Assembly: GCA_030609785.1 (NCBI GenBank) | Contig: JAUWTC010000192.1 | Location: 1-5,846, forward strand | Source of the DNA: Holophagae bacterium | Lineage (GTDB): Bacteria > Acidobacteriota > Thermoanaerobaculia > Thermoanaerobaculales > Sulfomarinibacteraceae | Direction: 5' to 3' | Length of the DNA: 5,846 nucleotides | Part shown: one piece after another, positions 1 through 4,773 of the stretch | How the letters are laid out: each line of letters starts with the position of its first letter | How positions within the stretch are numbered: the stretch's first letter is position 1 | The notes under the pieces: model-generated | Told to the model about the DNA's origin: nothing | Database searches by the model: none | Seen by the model: the letters and a program-made list of their open reading frames with translations, nothing else | Made by a program: the position numbers and the translations under genes

Positions 1-1019
1 GCCGGCACGAGGTGGCGGCGAACGACCAGAATCAGAACCCTTGGGGGCCGTAACGCCAATGCCTGACGCAGCGCCGGCATGTGGCCCTTGCCCCGAAGTT
101 CGACCGGCCCCAGTTCATCCACAACCAAAACCGCACCCTCGGGCGCCGAGGCCAGGGCCTGCCGAGCCAAATTCAGGCCGGCCTGGTCGAATTGAAACCC
201 GGTTCCATGCTGACCTGACTCCCGAGAAGTTCTCCGGGCCAGAGGCGCTTCCTCACCCGTCTGCAAATCTCTGACGAAGAAGCCGATTTTGGCCCCGTCG
301 CGAAACTCCCCAGGCTGGATCAACCCGGCCACCTCGGACGCACTCCGGTTTAACTGTTCGATGATCTGCTCCAACACCGTCGTCTTCCCGGTCCCCGGTC
401 GCCCTGTCAGAACGATGACCGGGGCCGGGCACACCAAGGTCGCTTGACGAGACCTGACGAGGTCTGAGTGGCCGCGAAGAGCCGCGGCGCCCGCCGCATC
501 GTCGGCGATTCGGACGGTATGAGCCAGCAACACCTCGGCCAGCGCCGGGAGGCGCTTCCAGGCTTCAAATCTCGACGCCGAGCGTACCTGATGAGCAATC
601 CAGACCTGGCGACCGGCAACAACCAGGCGGGGCAGCGCATTGAGGGCCAGGCCGAACACCAGGCCGAGGCGCTCCAAACCCAATTTTCGAAACACGCCCA
701 ACACGGCGTCGGCATCGACAGAGCGCGACACCACTCCTGCTACCAACCACAACACCAACAATCGGGCCAGCAGCATGCCTCCCGCCTCGAAGCCCCTGGT
801 GAGCCCCGACGACCAGGCCACCGCCGAACCCCCGACGGCCGCCGCGAATACGGCAGCCAAAACGAAACCCAAACGAAGAGCCGACCGGAGAACAGCTCGG
901 TCCACCCAGGCAGTCGCACCAATGGCCAGAGCACAGCCCAGGGCCGGCGCCCACCACCACGGTAGAAACACCGAGACGCACGCCAAGCCCAAGCCCACCG
1001 AGGCGAGGGTTTGCCTCAC
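1..1019 (-). CDS. EcfT-like transmembrane protein fused to THEP1-type NTPase (partial, runs off left edge)
   Basis: From a GTG at 1019 one open frame of 339 codons runs without a stop to the left edge. Residues 1-190 look like a short EcfT: hydrophobic segments near 8-20, 21-38, 48-68, 80-98 and 116-135, then an amphipathic part carrying two Arg motifs 36 residues apart (VRS at 145-147, LRG at 181-183). These resemble the paired Ala-Arg-Gly coupling motifs of EcfT, in degenerate form. Residues 200-339 match the THEP1 nucleoside-triphosphatase family: Walker A GRPGTGKTT (206-214), a GFFVRDLQTGEE stretch (246-257) and Walker B VLVVDELGPVEL (297-308). The start overlaps the upstream stop as GTGA and has a good ribosome site, GAGAGG at 1028-1033. 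EcfT couples ATPases to the S component in the inner membrane. THEP1 proteins hydrolyse NTPs in vitro, with uncertain physiological role. Internal GTG/TTG codons near residues 195-196 could allow a separate NTPase product, but no stop separates the two parts. The C-terminus lies outside the window. Confidence 0.8.
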   Translation of the reverse strand, partial: MRQTLASVGLGLACVSVFLPWWWAPALGCALAIGATAWVDRAVLRSALRLGFVLAAVFAAAVGGSAVAWSSGLTRGFEAGGMLLARLLVLWLVAGVVSRSVDADAVLGVFRKLGLERLGLVFGLALNALPRLVVAGRQVWIAHQVRSASRFEAWKRLPALAEVLLAHTVRIADDAAGAAALRGHSDLVRSRQATLVCPAPVIVLTGRPGTGKTTVLEQIIEQLNRSASEVAGLIQPGEFRDGAKIGFFVRDLQTGEEAPLARRTSRESGQHGTGFQFDQAGLNLARQALASAPEGAVLVVDELGPVELRGKGHMPALRQALALRPPRVLILVVRRHLVP

Positions 1020-1594
1020 TGTCCCAACCTCTCATTCACTCCGGACGACACACTCCAGGCCCACCAGCCGGCCAACGCCCCGACCCCGGCCGCCATGGCT
1101 ATCACACCGCCCAATACGGTGCCGGCGGAAAACACCCCAAGGCCCAACCAGACCAAGCCTTCTCGGGCGGCCTGAGCCGTGGCCTCGACCGTGTGACGCC
1201 CAGCAACCACCCAGACCATCAGGGTCATCTGCACGGGAGTCAGGCCAAGAACGATGGCGCCCCCCACAACGGCTGAGATGCGGCGGGGGCCGAAAACGTC
1301 GAAAACCACCTCGATCACCAGGGCCTCGAGGAGGATCCCGATCAAGGGACCCGGATAAAGACCACCCAGGGTGAACACCTTGAGAAAGGCAGCGATAGCA
1401 CCGGCGAGCAGACATACTCCCGGCCCTCCCCGAAGCCGCCTCAAAGTCACAAGGCACACCAGGCCCAGGGCTGCCATCACCATGCCCCGCACCGGCAGCC
1501 GGCTGAGGTGGAGCGCTGTTCCGACGCTCAACTCCAGGGCGCCCCACAGGGCGCCGACTAAAGCCGCAGCGGTCCACGGCCGTGCGTCGATCAT
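1016..1594 (-). CDS. Small integral membrane protein, probable ECF transporter S component
   Basis: A 192-residue, very hydrophobic protein with about six membrane segments, roughly 8-27, 35-51, 58-75, 81-100, 106-131 and 146-180. Size and topology fit an ECF S component, the membrane subunit that binds the substrate. The first helix contains Ala at 11, 15 and 19, an AxxxAxxxA face like the one S components use to dock on EcfT. Polar residues within or beside membrane segments are E21, H29, K72, E90 and E95, which could line a ligand site. The gene sits between a double ATPase gene and an EcfT-like gene, with ATGA and GTGA overlaps on its two sides, so the three are probably made together as one complex. 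GAGGTGA at 1599-1605 is a strong ribosome site supporting the ATG at 1594. I do not recognise the substrate family. The S-component assignment rests on topology, the alanine motif and gene context. Confidence 0.7.
   Translation of the reverse strand: MIDARPWTAAALVGALWGALELSVGTALHLSRLPVRGMVMAALGLVCLVTLRRLRGGPGVCLLAGAIAAFLKVFTLGGLYPGPLIGILLEALVIEVVFDVFGPRRISAVVGGAIVLGLTPVQMTLMVWVVAGRHTVEATAQAAREGLVWLGLGVFSAGTVLGGVIAMAAGVGALAGWWAWSVSSGVNERLGQ
1028..1033 (-). promoter_or_regulatory. Ribosome binding site for the EcfT-THEP1 gene
   Basis: GAGAGG on the minus strand lies 8 bases before the GTG at 1019. It supports this non-ATG start, which also forms a GTGA overlap with the preceding stop codon. 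Confidence 0.6.
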
Positions 1595-2967
1595 CGGCTC
1601 ACCTCTTCGAGGCCGTTCTGACTGAGCCGGAGGTGGCGGTGAGCCGCTGCGGCCAACTCCGTCCGGTGGGTGATGATCAGGTAGGCCCGGCCCCGAGCCG
1701 CCCGTCGGACGACCAGCTCCATAAAGTCGACGACATCTTGCCCATCGAGGCCCTGTGCAGGTTCGTCAATGATCAGGACCCTTGGTTGCAGGACATCATG
1801 CGCGGCATGAACCAGGCGTTGGCGTTCGCCCCGACTCAAACTCCAGGGAGTCCGTGCGGCCAAGGCCTCCAGGCGGTGACGGCGCAAGACTCTGGCCACC
1901 TCCCCGATCGGGGCGTCACACGCCCTCAGTTCACCCTCTACGGTGGAAGCGAAGAGCTGAAGTTCGGCCTCCGGCATCATCAGGGCGGGGCGCCGGTTAC
2001 CAGGCCCATGGCACGAGCCGCAATCGGCCGCGGCATGACCGGCCATCACCTGTGCAAGGGTGGATTTCCCGACGCCGTTGTCGCCACTCAAGACGACGAT
2101 CTCCCCTTCCCGTATTTCGAGGTTGATCGGTTCGAAGAGCCGTCGCCCTCCGGCGGTAACCGAAAGCCCTCGGGCCTCGAAAACCACGCAATCGCCGGGC
2201 TGATGTTCGGGCGGCGAGATCGCCGGAGGCGCCGGAGGGTCACCACGGTCCAGCCGTCCATCCTCCAACTCCATCCAACGGTTGACTGCGGAACCCAACC
2301 GCCAGCCGCTGTGCTCGGCAGCGATCACCGCGCCCCCAGCAACCGATACATCGGCCATAACCTCCGCCAAGGCCGCAGCACCACCACAATCCAGATGGGC
2401 GGTCGGCTCGTCCAACACCACCGGGCGGGGGGCGGCCAAGAGTGCCGCCGCCAGGGCGACCCGCTGACGCTCGCCGGAGGACAGATCGACAACCCGGCGA
2501 TCCAGCAGTGGTCCAACCCCCAACCTCTCTTCGACGGGTCCCTGGTCCCGACTTTTACCGTAGAGTCGCTTCGCCGCCCCCAGTTCCTGGCGCACCGTCG
2601 GCAAGAACAACTGGGCTTCCGGCCGGTCCAGGCAGCTCCCCAGGAGGTGCGCCCTTTGCCCAGGGTCGAGATCATCCAACGGCTCTCCACCGAGTTCGAT
2701 GCCACCGGTGACCTCGGCCGGAACGAGCCACGGCGTCAGGCCATTGAGGACCCGCAACAGCGTGCTCTTGCCCGAGCCGGAACGACCGAACAAGCCGACC
2801 ACCTCGCCCGGATCTACGGTGAAATCGAGACCCCGCAGAACCGGCGTCCGCCGCCCTGACGGTGTCACCGTCAGGCCTCTGCCAACCAGTGGCCCCCCGG
2901 CCCCTGGATGTCCGGGCACAGCCTCTCTTCGATCCATCGCGCAAGTATATACGGCAGGCGGCGGCAT
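1591..2967 (-). CDS. ECF-type ABC transporter ATPase, two nucleotide-binding domains fused
   Basis: A 458-residue soluble protein with two ABC ATPase domains in tandem, equivalent to EcfA and EcfA' in one chain; it should drive import from the cytoplasmic face. Domain 1 (about 27-240): Walker A GRSGSGKST (61-69), PEAQLF (116-121), signature LSSGE (162-166), Walker B VVLDE (183-187), switch His219. Domain 2 (about 260-450): Walker A GDNGVGKST (295-303), QLF (337-339), signature LSRGE (377-381), Walker B LIIDE (398-402), His434. A Pro-rich linker (243-257) joins them. The QLF plus TV.E pattern after the Q-loop is typical of ECF ATPases. The usual Q-loop Gln seems absent in both domains, and domain 2 is short between Walker A and signature. 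The start is uncertain: ATG 2967 has only a weak GGACGGA upstream, while ATG 2937 (residue 11) has no Shine-Dalgarno but follows a TATACT. The stop overlaps the S-component start as ATGA. Confidence 0.9.
   Translation of the reverse strand: MPPPAVYTCAMDRREAVPGHPGAGGPLVGRGLTVTPSGRRTPVLRGLDFTVDPGEVVGLFGRSGSGKSTLLRVLNGLTPWLVPAEVTGGIELGGEPLDDLDPGQRAHLLGSCLDRPEAQLFLPTVRQELGAAKRLYGKSRDQGPVEERLGVGPLLDRRVVDLSSGERQRVALAAALLAAPRPVVLDEPTAHLDCGGAAALAEVMADVSVAGGAVIAAEHSGWRLGSAVNRWMELEDGRLDRGDPPAPPAISPPEHQPGDCVVFEARGLSVTAGGRRLFEPINLEIREGEIVVLSGDNGVGKSTLAQVMAGHAAADCGSCHGPGNRRPALMMPEAELQLFASTVEGELRACDAPIGEVARVLRRHRLEALAARTPWSLSRGERQRLVHAAHDVLQPRVLIIDEPAQGLDGQDVVDFMELVVRRAARGRAYLIITHRTELAAAAHRHLRLSQNGLEEVSR
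1599..1605 (-). promoter_or_regulatory. Ribosome binding site for the S-component gene
   Basis: GAGGTGA on the minus strand ends 4 bases before the ATG at 1594. It lies inside the last codons of the ATPase gene, consistent with translational coupling through the ATGA overlap at 1591-1594. Confidence 0.6.
2944..2949 (-). promoter_or_regulatory. Possible -10 promoter element before an internal ATG of the ATPase gene
   Basis: TATACT on the minus strand matches five of six bases of the sigma-70 -10 consensus in an otherwise GC-rich area. It ends 6 bases before the ATG at 2937, so transcription could begin at or next to that ATG. No good -35 element is visible at the usual spacing (best is CTTAGA, three of six). 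It may be chance. Confidence 0.2.
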
Positions 2968-2983
2968 CTAAGGTCCGTCCCAC

Positions 2984-3025
2984 AGATTCCAGTTTCCAGT
3001 TTCCAGTTTCGAGTTTCTAGTTTCG
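2984..3025. repeat. Heptanucleotide tandem repeat, (AGTTTCN) about six copies
   Basis: Read on the plus strand, 2991-3025 contains five consecutive 7-base units, AGTTTC followed by C, C, G, T and G, preceded by a degenerate unit AGATTCC at 2984-2990. On the transcribed strand this reads as repeated GAAACTN. It fills most of the gap between napH and the ATPase gene. Its left part is non-coding and its right end overlaps the last codons of napH, whose TAG stop (3017-3019) lies inside the array. The 7-base unit is not a multiple of three, so copy-number change would shift frames. Confidence 0.9.
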
Positions 3026-3880
3026 CATTATCACCGGGAGCTTCAGCCCTGACGGCGGCTCCGGTTCCGTCCGACCAAATGAATAGTCCAGGGACGGTCC
3101 CGAGGGGCAGCCTTCGACACAGGTGCCGCAGTTGGTGCATCCATCGAGGTGTTTCATGTGGCGGGGATCGATGTTCCAGGGACATTCAACGAAGCAGACA
3201 GCGCCCTGAAGTGCCGGCCGGCAGGTCGGTTCGGACCAGGCAATCGTCAGGGTTTTCCGGAGTCGCAGCAGGACCAGGGTTGATCCGACCGGACACAGGG
3301 CCCGACACCAGAGGCGGCGGGGAAGCACGACTTCCAGAACCAGCAGCGCCCCTAGGAGACCGATCGTTCCGGCGGTCGCACCTCCCAGGAAGATGATCTC
3401 CATCGGCAGGACGGTCAGCAGGCGCGGCGCGGAGATGGTTGCCGCAAGCGGCATCCCGGTCGCCAACCCCAGCAACAGCACACCTCCCAGGAAAGACCAG
3501 CGAAGCGGCCCCAACCATGAAGGAATCCTGCCGACCTTCCGCCGGAGGAGCTTGTCCAAGAGCTCCGAAAGAAGACCCCAGGGGCAGACCCACGAACAGA
3601 AGACCGGCCCGAGAACCAAGGCCAGCAGGACCGGCAGGATCATCCCGCTGAATAAGGTCCATCCGACTTCTTGGGCAGCGATCATCGTCGCCAAGCCGGA
3701 GACAGGATCAACCAGCGAAATCGGACCGATCTGCAGCGAAGCCAGGGTCCCCATCACGGTGATCTGGCCCTTGAGATAGGTGAAAGGCAGCCCAACAAAG
3801 AGCAGGAGAAAACCGACCTGGCTGCAACGCCTGAGCCGGCCCCATTTCATCCGCCCATCTCGGCTAAAAAAACCTGCCAT
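3017..3880 (-). CDS. napH: NapH-type membrane ferredoxin (quinol dehydrogenase component)
   Basis: A 287-residue polytopic Fe-S protein, the usual NapH length. NapH is thought to pass electrons from quinol toward the periplasmic nitrate reductase together with NapG. Hydrophobic segments lie near 21-37, 78-94, 129-149 and 161-186. Two membrane-edge CxxxCP motifs are present: CSWVCP (95-100) and CRALCP (192-197). The C-terminal domain has a complete 4Fe-4S motif CTNCGTCVEGCP (248-259). The preceding cluster region is unusual: C220, C229, C233-Pro, a C-x8-C-x3-CP pattern lacking the second Cys of a classical motif. The ATG at 3880 follows napG by 10 bases and has AGGGG at 3884-3888, close to the start. 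The stop falls inside a heptanucleotide repeat. Order and motifs favour NapH over related NosR/RdxA-type proteins. Confidence 0.9.
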   Translation of the reverse strand: MAGFFSRDGRMKWGRLRRCSQVGFLLLFVGLPFTYLKGQITVMGTLASLQIGPISLVDPVSGLATMIAAQEVGWTLFSGMILPVLLALVLGPVFCSWVCPWGLLSELLDKLLRRKVGRIPSWLGPLRWSFLGGVLLLGLATGMPLAATISAPRLLTVLPMEIIFLGGATAGTIGLLGALLVLEVVLPRRLWCRALCPVGSTLVLLRLRKTLTIAWSEPTCRPALQGAVCFVECPWNIDPRHMKHLDGCTNCGTCVEGCPSGPSLDYSFGRTEPEPPSGLKLPVIMRN

Positions 3881-3890
3881 TCGCCCCTAC

Positions 3891-4424
3891 CTATGTCTTT
3901 CGAATGACCCGGATCGCTTCCGGCTCGGCCGGGCACACCGGCACGCACAATCCACATCCCACGCAGAACTCCGGGTCGACGATCGGCTCGAGCGCCAGAT
4001 TCTGCCTAATCGCAGTGCCCTGGAAAGGGCATGCGTCGACACACGCGCGGCACAGAATGCCGAGGAAGGCATAACAGGTTTCGGTGTCGAGCACCGCCTC
4101 CCCCATGTCGATGTCTTCTTTTGAGACCGGTTCCAAAGCCCCGGTTGGACAGACGTCGGGACAGATCATGCACAAGTAGCACGGAATCTCACGAGGATGA
4201 ATGACCGGCGTCCCGACGCCCAAACCGGCCTCCCACCCCGACTGCCGAATACTCTGATAGGGGCACGAGGCAGTACATCGGCCGCACTTGATGCACAGGG
4301 CCAAGAATTCGTTTTCCGGCCTGGCCCCGGGCGGACGCAGCCCCTCGGGAAAGAAACGACTCCAGAGATTTCGGCGTGTACGATTCACGACCGAGTCACG
4401 CCTCGCCATCATCATCGCCATCAT
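3891..4424 (-). CDS. napG: NapG-type polyferredoxin without visible Tat signal
   Basis: A 177-residue protein with four cysteine clusters: CIKCGRCTASCP (44-55), CYLCMICPDVCP (82-93), C117-x7-C125-x2-C128-x3-C132-Pro, and CVGCGLCVPVCP (154-165). The GLRPPGA segment (28-34) before cluster 1 and the long C-x7-C spacing in cluster 3 are characteristic of NapG/MauM proteins, which work with NapH in electron transfer to NapA. Classical NapG is about 230 residues and begins with a twin-arginine signal and hydrophobic stretch. Here residues 1-27 are short, basic and lack any hydrophobic core, so the protein is predicted to remain cytoplasmic. The second cluster is Cx2Cx2Cx3CP rather than the Cx2Cx4Cx3CP I know from enterobacterial NapG. 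The start is ambiguous: ATGs at 4424, 4421, 4415, 4412 and 4409 are in frame, and a GTG at 4388 (residue 13) has GAGG upstream. It overlaps napD by 29 bases. Confidence 0.85.
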   Translation of the reverse strand: MMAMMMARRDSVVNRTRRNLWSRFFPEGLRPPGARPENEFLALCIKCGRCTASCPYQSIRQSGWEAGLGVGTPVIHPREIPCYLCMICPDVCPTGALEPVSKEDIDMGEAVLDTETCYAFLGILCRACVDACPFQGTAIRQNLALEPIVDPEFCVGCGLCVPVCPAEPEAIRVIRKT

Positions 4425-4773
4425 CGATCAGTTTTTGCATCGCACCAGCCCGGGCGTCTGTTGCCCCACTGCCATCATCCTGACCCATGAAAGTCGGGAA
4501 AATGCCGAGGATCTCTTCATCCCCCTTGACCAGCTGTTCCATTGCCCGGTCCAACCCCTTGGCCGAGGAAGAACACCAGACGATGGCCAGACGGCGGTCC
4601 CCGTCCCCACCAACGACATTCAGGTCGGCAATGCTTTCCAGACGGCAGGCAACACTCGGCGCCCGACCTGGCAGCGTTTCCACCACCGCACCGACAACGA
4701 CGGCAACGCCAGCCTCAAAAAGAGCCCCGGGCCCACCATCGGGCCCGGGACCGGAGTCAAACTGATGGGTCAT
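4396..4773 (-). CDS. napD: NapD-like maturation chaperone of periplasmic nitrate reductase
   Basis: A 125-residue protein whose core (about 22-97) fits the small ferredoxin-like fold of NapD: strand GVAVVVGAVV, a helix containing VACRLESIADL, strand RLAIVWCSSS, helix DRAMEQLVKG and a final strand ILGIFPTFMG. NapD binds the Tat signal of NapA and delays export until the molybdenum cofactor is inserted. The position directly after napA, with an ATGA overlap at 4770-4773, supports this. E. coli NapD is 87 residues. The extra length here is a Gly/Pro-rich N-terminus (7-16), encoded by a perfect GC hairpin, and an acidic tail (99-125, ending in DDGDDDGEA) that overlaps the napG start. A GAAGG sits only one base before the ATG, so initiation probably relies on coupling to napA. 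NapD proteins diverge strongly, so the call depends partly on context. Confidence 0.82.
   Translation of the reverse strand: MTHQFDSGPGPDGGPGALFEAGVAVVVGAVVETLPGRAPSVACRLESIADLNVVGGDGDRRLAIVWCSSSAKGLDRAMEQLVKGDEEILGIFPTFMGQDDGSGATDARAGAMQKLIDDGDDDGEA
4726..4749 (-). other. Perfect 9-bp all-GC inverted repeat at the start of napD
   Basis: CCCGGGCCC and GGGCCCGGG flank a 6-base loop (GATGGT on the transcribed strand). In mRNA it would form a very stable stem-loop beginning 24 bases after the A of the napD ATG. It encodes Gly-Pro-rich residues 9-16 of NapD. There is no U-run, so an intrinsic terminator is unlikely. It could limit translation of napD or shield the 3' end of a processed napA message. 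Confidence 0.7.

Noticed and set aside
565..1035. Minus-strand open frames at 565-1035, 740-934 and 407-715 that could be mistaken for the gene here.
   Set aside because: They are in other frames than the EcfT-THEP1 frame and give Gly/Arg/Cys/Trp-rich shadows. The real frame carries transmembrane segments, a P-loop and a ribosome site.
1582..2859. A 425-codon open frame on the plus strand.
   Set aside because: It is antisense to the double ATPase, whose motifs are unmistakable on the minus strand. Its translation is low-complexity and shows no recognisable domain, as expected from a high-GC shadow frame.
1591..2967. A CxxCH haem-binding-like motif (CGSCH, residues 316-320) in the ATPase.
   Set aside because: The protein is a cytoplasmic ABC ATPase with no export signal, so haem c attachment is not possible. 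The motif is most likely chance in a divergent loop.
2984..3025. The repeat as a CRISPR array.
   Set aside because: The units are 7 bases long and directly adjacent with no spacers, so it is a simple tandem repeat.
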